A DNA stretch of 64,000 nucleotides, taken from the NCBI RefSeq assembly GCF_900104605.1, contig NZ_LT629959.1:124001-188000 (forward strand), in the 5' to 3' direction. Below the pieces are notes generated by a model that saw only the letters and a program-made list of their open reading frames with translations, did not search any database and was not told the DNA's origin. The number at the start of each line of letters is the position of its first letter. Within the stretch, counting starts at the first letter, position 1. Source of the stretch: Tidjanibacter massiliensis (GTDB taxonomy: Bacteria; Bacteroidota; Bacteroidia; Bacteroidales; Rikenellaceae). The translations under genes were made by a program, and so were the position numbers. This document shows positions 19,010 to 27,568 of this stretch, one piece after another.

Positions 19010-19327
19010 ATGACGGAAATGGAACAGCGACTGGCGGCCCTCGAACAAAAGTGCGACCGCATACTGGAGCAACTATCGGCGCTCCTTGCCGAAATTCAGG
19101 CGTTGCATCCGGAAGTAAAATCCCCGGACAAGCACGTTAAAGAGGCCGACGATACTGTTCTGGACTACTTAGATGTATGTCAGATACTCCACATCAGCAT
19201 CAGACAGCTCAGACGGCTTCAGCAGTCAGGCGACCTGCAGGGATTCAAGAACGGTCGCCGCAGATACTATCTGTCATCTGAGATTTCAGCTTATCTGAAA
19301 ACCAAATCCAATTACAAAAATCATTGA
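19010..19327 (+). CDS. Small HTH (excisionase-like) protein
   Basis: 105 residues: an N-terminal coiled coil (EQRLAALEQKCDRILEQLSALLAEIQ) and a C-terminal winged HTH (YLDVCQILHISIRQLRRLQQSGDLQGFKNGRRRYYL), typical of Bacteroidetes element HTH proteins related to Xis. It is 4 bases upstream of the next gene and probably co-transcribed with it. A role in excision or regulation is inferred from family and position. Confidence 0.75.
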   Translation: MTEMEQRLAALEQKCDRILEQLSALLAEIQALHPEVKSPDKHVKEADDTVLDYLDVCQILHISIRQLRRLQQSGDLQGFKNGRRRYYLSSEISAYLKTKSNYKNH

Positions 19328-19331
19328 AGCT

Positions 19332-19742
19332 ATGGCAAAAGAAAAGAAGTACATGCTTATTGAGGAAGAAACTTTGCGTGAAATGCTGCAGACTCGTTTC
19401 CAGCAAACCTATGCGCTTGTTCTGCTTTCACACATCTGTCTGAAACACAATTTAGATACTTCGCTTACGATGGCGGAGATAAGCGGCGTGCTGCAGCTCT
19501 CCGGCCGTCAGGTGGACGATGCCCGCAAACGCTGTCAGCTCCGGTTTCTCGGAATCGGCGGCGGACGATTGTACAGTGCCTATGATATAGCGATGCTGGC
19601 GGCTCGGTTACACCGCAAGCGGGCCATGACTCCTCTGCGTGACATTCCCCGATACGTCCGCAATCCGCAACCGGAAAAACAAACGACGGGAGCGATGAAC
19701 ACTGGTCCGGATATGTTGCAGGGCTTAACCGACCAAAGATAG
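19332..19742 (+). CDS. Element-borne protein with HTH-like segment, unknown function
   Basis: 136 residues. A central segment, MAEISGVLQLSGRQVDDARKRCQLRFLGIGGGRLYSAYDIAMLAARL, looks like a DNA-binding HTH followed by a wing. It follows the HTH gene by 4 bases, so the pair may regulate together. Its last codons are part of the left arm of a very large palindrome (19697-19893). Confidence 0.6.
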   Translation: MAKEKKYMLIEEETLREMLQTRFQQTYALVLLSHICLKHNLDTSLTMAEISGVLQLSGRQVDDARKRCQLRFLGIGGGRLYSAYDIAMLAARLHRKRAMTPLRDIPRYVRNPQPEKQTTGAMNTGPDMLQGLTDQR

Positions 19743-19893
19743 GCACGCGGCCTTTTCCTCTCAAAATATTACGGCACGAATCGTACCCTCCATGCGTCGG
19801 GCGATTTGTGCCGTAATATTTTGCACCGGGGGCCTGGCGTGCCCTCGTTCTTAGTCGGTTAAGCCCTGCAACACATCCATGACCGGTGTGTAG
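19697..19893. repeat. Large imperfect palindrome, arms of about 85-90 bases
   Basis: The left arm contains TTGCAGGGCTTAACCGAC (19716-19733), GGCACGC (19742-19748) and AAAATATTACGGCAC (19763-19777). The right arm carries their complements in reverse order: GTGCCGTAATATTTT (19808-19822), GCGTGCC (19837-19843) and GTCGGTTAAGCCCTGCAA (19854-19871). The outer flanks also match with a few mismatches. The centre is about 15-20 bases. The left arm overlaps the 3' end of the preceding gene. DNA or RNA from this segment would fold into one long hairpin. Confidence 0.9.
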
Positions 19894-20035
19894 AGGGAAC
19901 AGTATAAACACGCAAAACAATAGAACACTTATCACTGATGGAATCAGACGATTTCCGCAAGGCCGATGTCAATAACATGTCCGTATCGTTCACGGAGTGC
20001 TGCATCAACCGAGTTACATTCTAAAATTCAAGATT

Positions 20036-20521
20036 ATGCACGGCAAGATTTTTCAAATTACCAAAACACGGGTAGCCGAAGATTGCTGCCTGAACGAGAC
20101 CACGCTCATGCAAGGCGGCGATAGTTTCTTCGACTATTGTGCAGAGATTGACGACAAGCAACGCAAATTCCATATCGAGAACTTGGTAAACAGCGTTCTG
20201 CCCGAAGGTATGTTCGAACTTATTTCCGAAGATACCATACGCTACAATGGCGGGGCTGAACAATGGAGAGAGGCTTTCGTCAACGACATCCGGTGCAGGG
20301 CGGAAATCATTACCCCCGACAGCGTACAAGAGTGGATCGGCCCGGTCTATCGACTCGAAAAGTTCCTGAAAAACCCGCTCGATACCGCCTACTGGTTCTA
20401 CATGGACGAAGAGGGAGTGCAAGCCTACGCCGAACAATCCTACGAGTTCCTGCGGCAGGTATGTGAATATGAACCCGGCACGCTGCTTTACATCGGCGGT
20501 GTTATCGACTATCATTTTTAA
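20036..20521 (+). CDS. Element accessory protein, unknown
   Basis: 161 residues from MHGKIFQITK, the likely start; an in-frame codon 13 residues upstream has no supporting context. The protein is acidic and mixed alpha/beta with no signal peptide or membrane segment. No family is recognised. It starts a run of small plus-strand genes (20036-22038) typical of the accessory region behind the integrase in Bacteroidales elements. Confidence 0.6.
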   Translation: MHGKIFQITKTRVAEDCCLNETTLMQGGDSFFDYCAEIDDKQRKFHIENLVNSVLPEGMFELISEDTIRYNGGAEQWREAFVNDIRCRAEIITPDSVQEWIGPVYRLEKFLKNPLDTAYWFYMDEEGVQAYAEQSYEFLRQVCEYEPGTLLYIGGVIDYHF

Positions 20522-20538
20522 CCGACAAATACAGAACA

Positions 20539-20790
20539 ATGAAAGGCTTTATTCTGTATAAGGGCGATGCATGGTTATCGACAGCCTCGCTGCGACTGGT
20601 CGCGGTATTTACCCAAGCGGCTTCGCTCGGCAAGTTTCTGAAGGAATTGGCCCAAGCCGAGAATCTGTCCGAAAAAGAGCTGGAGCGTTTGATCCGCTGC
20701 AAACAGACACAGGGCCGGACGACCAACTACCTGATAGAATATCAGGATTTCGATCCGGAATACGAACAACTAAGACATGAAATATCATAA
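20539..20790 (+). CDS. Small element protein, unknown
   Basis: 83 residues, 17 bases after the previous gene and 9 before the next, so part of one operon. A central helix-rich stretch (LGKFLKELAQAENLSEKELERLIRC) and an acidic end are visible. No domain is recognised. Confidence 0.5.
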   Translation: MKGFILYKGDAWLSTASLRLVAVFTQAASLGKFLKELAQAENLSEKELERLIRCKQTQGRTTNYLIEYQDFDPEYEQLRHEIS

Positions 20791-20799
20791 TAGACATTT

Positions 20800-21450
20800 A
20801 TGCCACGCTATTCATTTTATCAGGATACCAAAGTAGAAACATGGGAACGCAGTCATTTCGATGTGACGGCAAACTCTTACGAAGAGGCTGTCGCAATCGT
20901 CAAGGCGTTTAAGGACAGCGATGTCGATAATCATCAGGACGAGGAATATATAGAGTTCGGGATATTTGAATCCATATATGAAACCTCGCAAAAGATCGAG
21001 CCCCTGCCGGGAGCCAGTCCGACCATCATGATTTTCAATGAGGACACCGGCATGCCTGTTGTCGATAACAGGAAACCGGCGGAAAACAACTGCCCAAACG
21101 ATAAGGAACATGCCATCCCCGAAAGCTGCGATTTCGAAACCGATATACGGAGTCTGCGAAACAGCATACTCACCGCTATCAAAAACATCTTTCTGCAATC
21201 CGGACTCTCCCGAATCGAGTTGACTTCTGCGACCGAAGAAGTACAAGTGGTTTGGTGGGACAACCACAGGTACACTCATGAAAGTCCGGTCGAAGCGATC
21301 TGCTTCGACGGCGGTGAACTGTCGTTGCAGCTCTCGGACGAGGACGGAGAATCTATTACGTTGTGGGAGGACAGCGATTTCGCGTTCGAACATCCCGCAT
21401 GGCTCAACGGCATATTGAACAGCCTGAAAGAAGCTACCGAACAATCGTAA
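20800..21450 (+). CDS. Acidic element protein, unknown
   Basis: 216 residues, strongly acidic, no signal peptide or membrane segment. The N-terminal segment (YSFYQDTKVETWERSHFDVTANSYEEAVAIVKAF) looks like a small alpha/beta fold. The C-terminal part repeats a pattern of aromatic and acidic residues (WWDNHRYTHESPVEAICFDGGELSLQLSDEDG). Acidity could fit a DNA-mimic or anti-restriction role, but nothing demonstrates it. It is third in a short operon ended by a terminator. Confidence 0.55.
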   Translation: MPRYSFYQDTKVETWERSHFDVTANSYEEAVAIVKAFKDSDVDNHQDEEYIEFGIFESIYETSQKIEPLPGASPTIMIFNEDTGMPVVDNRKPAENNCPNDKEHAIPESCDFETDIRSLRNSILTAIKNIFLQSGLSRIELTSATEEVQVVWWDNHRYTHESPVEAICFDGGELSLQLSDEDGESITLWEDSDFAFEHPAWLNGILNSLKEATEQS

Positions 21451-21454
21451 AGCC

Positions 21455-21483
21455 AGCAGGCTCCCTTTAACCGGGAGCCTGCT
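21455..21483 (+). terminator. Terminator closing the small-protein operon
   Basis: AGCAGGCTCCC pairs perfectly with GGGAGCCTGCT across a seven-base loop, a few bases after the stop codon at 21450. Confidence 0.75.
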
Positions 21484-21564
21484 CTGTCAATACCCGACAC
21501 ATGAATAAATGCCGGAGTTAAAGATACTCGGTAAAGCGAATCACATTAAATTACGAAGACGAAT

Positions 21565-22038
21565 ATGTTTACGACACTAAACAGCTACAAGGCAAGTCTG
21601 ATAAGAAGACTCGCTGCAATACGGGATTGGAATATCGTATTGCCGCAGGTAGTGCACTTGTTACCGGAACATTCTGCGGTATGTTCGCCGGTTATCCTTT
21701 GTGATATCATGCAAAATAAATGCAAAATCATGACCTCGTTGTCGGGCGAAACAGAACAACGGGACCTGCAGGCATTTTGCATCGAAGACCTCGAAAGAGT
21801 ATATGATTTATATGCGGCAGCGAAGACGGTTCCCGAAAGAAGCGTATTCGTATGGAGCGAAGCCTTACTGCCGCGCAATGCGTCCGATGACGACATAATC
21901 GCGGCCTTCGAAAAACATGCCGACGATACATCGCTGATTGCCCAATATGCGCCCGATGAATTTGCCGCTCTGTTCAACGATGGAGAAATCCCTTCTTACG
22001 AGAAGTGTCATATGCGCTTTATAAAATGCCCGCTGTAA
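21565..22038 (+). CDS. Element protein, unknown
   Basis: 157 residues, predicted soluble, mostly helical with several cysteines in the first half. No recognised domain. It stands alone between the terminator at 21483 and the ATPase promoter at 22084. Confidence 0.5.
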   Translation: MFTTLNSYKASLIRRLAAIRDWNIVLPQVVHLLPEHSAVCSPVILCDIMQNKCKIMTSLSGETEQRDLQAFCIEDLERVYDLYAAAKTVPERSVFVWSEALLPRNASDDDIIAAFEKHADDTSLIAQYAPDEFAALFNDGEIPSYEKCHMRFIKCPL

Positions 22039-22083
22039 TGGGAGGGTACACATTCTCCACAAGATAAGATATGTGGCAATAAA

Positions 22084-22114
22084 TTTGTTGACAATCATAT
22101 ATTTTGTATTTTTG
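22084..22114 (+). promoter_or_regulatory. Promoter of the ATPase/nuclease-like pair
   Basis: TTTG (22084-22087), exactly 19 bases, TATTTTTG (22107-22114): a perfect Bacteroidota promoter. The ATG at 22134 is 19 bases downstream, leaving a very short leader, so the two-gene unit is expressed independently of its neighbours. Confidence 0.8.
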
Positions 22115-22133
22115 TTCACAAACAAAACGCAAT

Positions 22134-23360
22134 ATGGCATCTATTGAAATCAAAAATGTCGGCCCCCTGGCCGATACCGGACAAATAGATTTAGGCCGTT
22201 TCAATGTCATCATCGGCAAACAGAGCACGGGCAAAAGTACCTTTATGAAAATACTGTGCTTCTGTCAATGGCTGGAGAAGAAGATTATGACAGGTGATGA
22301 TAAGCAACTGATATATAACTATACGCATTATCACCGATTCCTAAAAGAATTAAGACAGTTCCATCGTTTTCCGAACCATTACTTTACACCCCAAAGCCTG
22401 ATTTCTTATTCCGGAGAAGCTGTTACAATCGAATTGCAGGGTAACAAGAATGTAAAAATCGGTCGTCAACCTGACCTCGAAAATATTCGTCATAACACGA
22501 AATTGAGTTTCATTCCTTCGGAGCGAAATTTAGCAACGGCGTTAAAGAATGTGGATCGCGTCTACAAATCCTATGAACTCGATGTTTTATTCAACCATCT
22601 GTTCGAATGGGATGAAGCTCGGGAAAATTACACGGAGGAACATCCAGTTGAATTGAATATCATTGGAAATATGGATTATTATTACGACCCTAATCAGGGA
22701 GATGTGATCCATTTAAAAGACAAGCGGAGGAAGATTTCTCCATTCTATGTTTCCAGCGGTGTGCAGTCCGTATTGCCTATCGTTGCAATGACGCACTATT
22801 TTACCGGTCCGATATTTGTCAGAGGTGTGGATTTAAGTAAAAATGATGTAGCGGCTTTGTTCCGCAAACTTTCTCAGATGCCTGTAAAAGAATCACAGGA
22901 CGCCGATTTTTTACTGAATAAGCTTGCCAATATCTACACCTATCAGAATACCCGTTTGTTCATCGAGGAACCCGAACAAAACCTTTTTCCCGAATCGCAG
23001 CAGGCCCTGATAAACTTCATTGTGGAAAGAATAAATGCAGCTACCCGCCAAACCGGAAAGCCGAGTTCCGTTGTCATCACGACACACAGCCCTTATATCA
23101 TCACGGCTTTCAACGTATTGCTGAAAGCGGCCCGGGCAGAGAAAATCGATGCTGATGCCACATACAAAGTCGTACCTAAAAATGCGATCATCCCTTTCAG
23201 CGACATTCGTGCGTTTTACATAACGGACGAAGGTACGCTGTCGAATATTCTGGACGAAGAGGTGCAAATGATCGGCGGAATGGAACTCGACCATGCCTCG
23301 GATATCGTAGAAGACAAATTATCCCTGTTGAACGACGTGATTTATGGTCAAGCAGAATAA
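22134..23360 (+). CDS. AAA/ABC-type ATPase, OLD-like; candidate defence ATPase
   Basis: 408 residues from MASIEIKNVGPLADTG. The N-terminus is the SMC/ABC-type first strand, then Walker A IGKQSTGKST (about 25-34). A long lobe follows, then a Walker B-like RLFIEEPEQNLFPESQQ (about 280-296) and a switch TTHSPYIITAFN (about 321-332), the hallmarks of the AAA_15/AAA_21 overcoming-lysogeny type group. No fused TOPRIM domain is present. Its 3' end overlaps the next gene by 17 bases. Stand-alone ATPases of this group paired with a small effector are common in phage defence; here that is an inference. Confidence 0.8.
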   Translation: MASIEIKNVGPLADTGQIDLGRFNVIIGKQSTGKSTFMKILCFCQWLEKKIMTGDDKQLIYNYTHYHRFLKELRQFHRFPNHYFTPQSLISYSGEAVTIELQGNKNVKIGRQPDLENIRHNTKLSFIPSERNLATALKNVDRVYKSYELDVLFNHLFEWDEARENYTEEHPVELNIIGNMDYYYDPNQGDVIHLKDKRRKISPFYVSSGVQSVLPIVAMTHYFTGPIFVRGVDLSKNDVAALFRKLSQMPVKESQDADFLLNKLANIYTYQNTRLFIEEPEQNLFPESQQALINFIVERINAATRQTGKPSSVVITTHSPYIITAFNVLLKAARAEKIDADATYKVVPKNAIIPFSDIRAFYITDEGTLSNILDEEVQMIGGMELDHASDIVEDKLSLLNDVIYGQAE

Positions 23361-23820
23361 TGATATTTGTACCGAGTTGCTTGCCGTCCACGCACCGGAA
23401 CAGGAACTGAAAGTACGTAAGAGCATATCTACGTCTGAAAAAGGCGTACGTTACACGGCAACTGTGAATCCTGAACGCGAAACGGTCGTATTTCAAGTAG
23501 ATGGATGCATTATCTGTGATGGCGATAAATGCGATAAACTGGTCTTATCCAAAAATCCAGCTGATACGAAGATGTGGATCGGTCATTTTGTCGAACTGAA
23601 ACATTCCGATGTGGAACACGCCATCGACCAGCTCGAAGCTACCATACGACATACCGTGTTCAAGCACCCCTCGCTGACCAGAAAATATGCAAGGATCGTT
23701 GCGACCAGATTTCCTGCCAATAACGGTAATACACCCTTTGAGAGGGCGCGTGAAAGATTTGCTGATAAATACCGATGCAACCTTAAAAGACTTAAACCGA
23801 ATCAACCGGACAGCATTTAA
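23344..23820 (+). CDS. Partner of the AAA ATPase; possible PD-(D/E)XK-like nuclease
   Basis: 158 residues, overlapping the ATPase gene by 17 bases, so translationally coupled. A D in CDKLVL followed about 20 residues later by the strand HFVELK, then a helix (HSDVEHAIDQLEATIRH), resembles the D...ExK arrangement of PD-(D/E)XK nucleases. This is a motif-level suggestion only. A basic C-terminal tail follows. It is not an HNH protein and shows no DUF4435 signature, so it fits neither Septu nor PARIS directly. Confidence 0.6.
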   Translation: MVKQNNDICTELLAVHAPEQELKVRKSISTSEKGVRYTATVNPERETVVFQVDGCIICDGDKCDKLVLSKNPADTKMWIGHFVELKHSDVEHAIDQLEATIRHTVFKHPSLTRKYARIVATRFPANNGNTPFERARERFADKYRCNLKRLKPNQPDSI

Positions 23821-23845
23821 TTATCGGCGAAAAAACGATTGTGCT

Positions 23846-23873
23846 GCCCCGACCAAAATACTTTGGTCGGGGC
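23846..23873 (+). terminator. Terminator after the ATPase pair
   Basis: GCCCCGACCAAA pairs perfectly with TTTGGTCGGGGC across a four-base loop, 25 bases after the stop codon. Confidence 0.8.
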
Positions 23874-24015
23874 TATTATCATCTATCGACCAGTAACGTT
23901 CGATAGAATGATAATTGTGCTCTTTACGTTGATTCGGTAATGACGAGTCAATTCATGCTTATTTTTCGACCATGTATGCCAAGCTTCGGAACAGAGCGTA
24001 AGAGTACGCTTTCAG

Positions 24016-24190
24016 CCGAAGTCCCTTAACACACAGGCAAAGGTATTCCGTGTTCTTTCGACCGAACAAGGTCAAGCCCTCCGGTTTTCGGAAAAAACCA
24101 TCCTCGGCCCGAGGGCCTGCGGTCTTTTCTCCGAAAACCTTGTACGGTCGGAACACGACACTTTGCAGCCTGTGTATTAAGGGACTTCGG
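24016..24190. repeat. Second large imperfect palindrome
   Basis: CCGAAGTCCCTTAA (24016-24029) begins the left arm and TTAAGGGACTTCGG (24177-24190) ends the right. ACACAGG, CAAAG, CGTGTTC, CGACCG, ACAAGG and TTTTCGGA follow inward on the left and return complemented on the right, with small bulges. The total span is 175 bases. Size and layout resemble the palindrome at 19697-19893, and both place CTTAA next to a CAAAG box. No gene is supportable in it. Confidence 0.85.
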
Positions 24191-24231
24191 CCTCAGGGCC
24201 GGAATATTGAATTTATTAAACTCAAGTTATT

Positions 24232-24330
24232 ATGGAAAACACGTACACCATCGAAACCTTGCTGCTATGCGATGCAGCGTACAACAACAGATACGGACCG
24301 ACACCGCACTCCCCGGATTTGAAACCGTAA
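24232..24330 (+). CDS. Possible 32-residue small protein
   Basis: ATG at 24232 opens a 32-codon frame beginning MENTYTIETLLLCDAAY and ending SPDLKP, between the second palindrome and the ParB-like gene. No strong ribosome-binding site is seen and no family is recognised. Confidence 0.3.
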   Translation: MENTYTIETLLLCDAAYNNRYGPTPHSPDLKP

Positions 24331-24429
24331 TACGAAATATCTGTTCAGCAGCGACGACCATCCGGCCGTCGCTACTGTTTTACATAAGCATTAATATTCA
24401 TTCAATTTACCTTAAATCAAATTAAAACC

Positions 24430-26622
24430 ATGAAAAAACAAGTTAAGAAGACGGTTAAGACCGCTTCGAACAAACAAACCGCCGATGCAGCCGTTGCCGC
24501 TTCGACTTCTCTGGTGCCGTTCCAGGCTATGCTTCTGAATCTCGACTTGGAAAAGATCGTCCCCAGCAAGCTGAATCCCCGCGGGGAGATTGCCGAGGCG
24601 CCGCTGGCCGAGCTGACAGACAGTATTCTCCGTTATGGTGTTCAGACACCTATCAAAGTGCGTCCCATAGACAACGACCGATACGAAATCGTATATGGGG
24701 AACGTCGGTACCGGGCGTCGCTGGCTGCCGGCAAGCCCTGTATTCCGGCCTACATACAGTCCATGACCGACGAGGAAGCTGAGATTTGTGCCGTGACGGA
24801 GAATATGCAGCGTGCCGACTTCTCCCCGTTCGAAGAGGCGGCGATTTTCCGTCGTTACGCCGAGGAAAAAGACTGGAGCATCGCCCGTATCGCGGAGACT
24901 TTTTCCAAATCGGAAACCTATATCCGCAAACGGCTCAACCTGACCTGCCTCATAGAACCGTTCGCCGATCTGTTGCGTCGCAACGACATTTCGCTGGAGG
25001 TGGCTTTCGAATTGGCGAAATACGACGAGCAGGTACAGACGGAAGTTTATACGGAACATTTTGCCGGCAAGGAGTGGGGTTCGTGGATAGGAATCAAAGC
25101 CAAAGACCTTGCAAAAAGACTTTACGAACGCTATGCGTGCAAACTCGAAAGGTATTCGTTCGACAAGTCCGACTGCGAAACGTGCCAGTATAATACGCTC
25201 AACCAGACCCTTTTCAGGGATTGCGCCGAGGATTGCGGAGCGTGCCAGAACAAGGAGTGTCTGGAGGCCAAAAATGCGGCCTATGTGCTCGACCGATGTA
25301 TCGAATCGGCACAGGCAGACCCTTACCTGCAACTGGCGATCAACAGTGAGAGTAACCCGAAAGTCGTCGAAGCACTGTCGGTAAAAGGATACGAATTGAC
25401 GGAACTCGATATTCCCGAATGGAAAATGGAACAGGAACCTCAAATGCCCGAACGACTTGTGCTCGACAGAGAGGACTACGAAGACGACGATGATTTCGTA
25501 AACGAGCAGGAGTGGTACAACCAAAACTATGAACAGGAATTGCAGGAGTACAACGAAACAGTCGAATACTTAAAGTGCAGAGTGGCCGAAGGTCGAATCT
25601 GGAAATATGCCGTCATCGGCTACTCGTCGATCAAAATTTTCTACCGTATAATCGCCGACAAACCTGCGGAAAATAACGATACCGCAACCGAAGTCGGCAC
25701 TGAATTGCAAGCTCCGACCGCCAAGCTGGAAGCAAAGGACAACCGCAACAGGGAGATCTGTTACGAACATACTACGAGTGATTTGAAACAGCTCCTGCGG
25801 TGCAAAAAAGAGGACTTTCCGCAGACGCCTCTGACCGACCGGGAGCGACTGTTCTTTACCTATGCGTTGCTCGCCGACATTTCCGGAACTTCCGAATCGC
25901 CACTCGAACTGGGACGCTATCCTTCGCAGCAGCAGCGGTTGGAGTATGCCGAAAGCATCACTCCCGAGCAGCAGACCGCCCTCACACGTATGGTTATCAT
26001 GTCCTACTTTGAAAAGATCCGCGAAAACGGCGTAACGGATGAAACCCCCGATGTACAACTGCTTTCCGAATTTACCGACCTGCACTGGCCGGAACAGAGC
26101 AAGGCGATTCAAGAGAAACATCGTAGCATCTACGACAAACGTCATGCAAGTCTGCAACAGCGTATCGAGGCTATCCAAAAGGAAGCGGAATTGCTTCAAC
26201 TGCGCAAGCAGGCTGCCGCCCGCGCATTACCCACAACAACCGTGTCACAGGACGGCATTACGGTAGATCCAACAACCGGAGAAATCATAGATGGCGTAGA
26301 AGAAGTGCAGGCGGTAGAAGTCATCGACACGGTTGCAGAGGCTGACCGCACACTGAAGGCTCTGCCCGCTGCGACAGCGGAAAGCGACACAGAGGAATCC
26401 GCGCAGCAAACGACCGAAGCCGGGCGAAGCGAAGAACAGCCGGCAGATTATCCGCAGACGCCGGAGCCGGAGATCGAGGAGCCTGCGGAAGAACAGAGTC
26501 CACAATGGATGGAAGACGAACCGGAATCGGAACAGGGACCTGAAACCGGGGAGCCGGCTTCGGCACCTTATGCTCTGCCGGACCTGCTGTCGAAATCCGA
26601 CGATACGAAGCAGGCCGCATAA
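24430..26622 (+). CDS. ParB/Spo0J-family nuclease-partition domain protein with long acidic tail
   Basis: 730 residues. The ParB N-terminal domain (about 35-140) shows the GERRYRAS box and the ENMQRADFSPFEEA box, followed by a KorB/Spo0J-type HTH (about 145-185, SIARIAETFSKSETYIRKRLNL). A cysteine-rich patch (about 255-285, CETCQYN...CAEDCGACQNKEC) could bind a metal. The last 150 residues are acidic and Pro/Glu-rich. Such proteins are standard in the accessory region of Bacteroidales conjugative transposons and may aid maintenance together with the ParA-like TraA. A terminator follows. Confidence 0.85.
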   Translation: MKKQVKKTVKTASNKQTADAAVAASTSLVPFQAMLLNLDLEKIVPSKLNPRGEIAEAPLAELTDSILRYGVQTPIKVRPIDNDRYEIVYGERRYRASLAAGKPCIPAYIQSMTDEEAEICAVTENMQRADFSPFEEAAIFRRYAEEKDWSIARIAETFSKSETYIRKRLNLTCLIEPFADLLRRNDISLEVAFELAKYDEQVQTEVYTEHFAGKEWGSWIGIKAKDLAKRLYERYACKLERYSFDKSDCETCQYNTLNQTLFRDCAEDCGACQNKECLEAKNAAYVLDRCIESAQADPYLQLAINSESNPKVVEALSVKGYELTELDIPEWKMEQEPQMPERLVLDREDYEDDDDFVNEQEWYNQNYEQELQEYNETVEYLKCRVAEGRIWKYAVIGYSSIKIFYRIIADKPAENNDTATEVGTELQAPTAKLEAKDNRNREICYEHTTSDLKQLLRCKKEDFPQTPLTDRERLFFTYALLADISGTSESPLELGRYPSQQQRLEYAESITPEQQTALTRMVIMSYFEKIRENGVTDETPDVQLLSEFTDLHWPEQSKAIQEKHRSIYDKRHASLQQRIEAIQKEAELLQLRKQAAARALPTTTVSQDGITVDPTTGEIIDGVEEVQAVEVIDTVAEADRTLKALPAATAESDTEESAQQTTEAGRSEEQPADYPQTPEPEIEEPAEEQSPQWMEDEPESEQGPETGEPASAPYALPDLLSKSDDTKQAA

Positions 26623-26637
26623 TCGGCAGGCTGGACG

Positions 26638-26672
26638 GACCGCTCTCTGCCAGAGCAGAGAGCGGTCTTTTC
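26638..26672 (+). terminator. Rho-independent terminator after parB-like gene
   Basis: GACCGCTCTCTGC pairs perfectly with GCAGAGAGCGGTC around a four-base loop, then a T-rich tract. Confidence 0.88.
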
Positions 26673-26842
26673 TCAAAAACGGTTTGCGGAAATCGGCTCT
26701 CAAGCGCATTGTACCTCGATTTTTTAGCGGAGGAGCGGAAATTCCCGTTTATGGCCGATATGCTTTGCCATGGGTGATACGTTCCTCTGTTCCGGGCGGA
26801 AATCCCAAGTCCGGCCGGTTGCTCATTTATCTGCCTAATATT

Positions 26843-27166
26843 ATGTCTTATCATCCCTTGTGGCCCGACTTCACGCTCCGCCACGACGACCCTGCGGCAT
26901 TGGCCGTACCCACGCAGGAGCTGCTGAAAATCATTCGGGCGCTCATGACCCTCAATCAGACAGGGACATGCACCGCTTTTTACGAATACTATGCCCATGT
27001 GGGCATCTTCGAGATTACCCTGTTCGAAGGGCGATGGAATTACAGGAAGAAACCCATCGCTCGCTACAACATCGATTGCCGTAACGACCCGTTGCTGGAC
27101 GAAGATACGCAAATGCCGGTTAATGCCGAACGGTTGATCGAAAACATGATATTGCAGGTGCAGTAA
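26843..27166 (+). CDS. Small element protein, unknown
   Basis: 107 residues from MSYHPLWPDFTLRHDD. The frame is open further upstream, but that would cross the terminator at 26638-26672, so this ATG is preferred. The protein is a compact alpha/beta polypeptide (ELLKIIRALMTLNQTGTCTAFYEYYAHVGIFEITLFEGRW) with no known domain recognised. Confidence 0.6.
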   Translation: MSYHPLWPDFTLRHDDPAALAVPTQELLKIIRALMTLNQTGTCTAFYEYYAHVGIFEITLFEGRWNYRKKPIARYNIDCRNDPLLDEDTQMPVNAERLIENMILQVQ

Positions 27167-27337
27167 AACCTTCAGCGATTATTCGTGCCTCTGTTATGAA
27201 ATAAGAAAACATCGACACAATAGCGATAATTCTTTCAAATGCGATTTCGTATTATCGCATCAAAAAGCAAATAAGCCGTATTTTTATCCACTATCTGATA
27301 TTTTTTCTTTTTACGAGCATAATTCTTTGATTCGTTC

Positions 27338-27368
27338 TTTGTTTTGTGAAATAATTTACATACATTTG
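27338..27368 (+). promoter_or_regulatory. Promoter of the lipoprotein pair, in a 400-base gap
   Basis: TTTG (27338-27341), 19 bases, TACATTTG (27361-27368): a perfect Bacteroidota promoter. Transcription would begin near 27375, giving a 5' leader of about 190 bases before the ATG at 27569. The rest of the 27167-27568 gap shows no gene. Confidence 0.75.
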
Positions 27369-27568
27369 AAATAGGATAAACCGCATCGTGACGATACGGC
27401 GGATTATCGGAACGGATTCTTTCGATGTGTGGAATTTCGAGGTTATGACAGGCCCGGTATCATGGTAATCTGATGGATGTGCAGCGTGCAATACCACAAG
27501 ATTATCAATATCGGAAGCCAACGGCGGAGAGCGCTCCGCCACATCATTAATCTTAAAATTACACTGAC

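Noticed and set aside
19723-19864. Integron attC-like site (GCTTAAC ... GTTAAGC at the palindrome ends)
   Set aside because: The boxes follow automatically from the palindrome, whose arms extend well beyond them; no integron integrase or cassette array is present.
22134-23820. Assignment of the ATPase pair to Septu or PARIS
   Set aside because: The partner lacks visible HNH or TOPRIM/DUF4435 motifs, so naming a known system would be unsupported.
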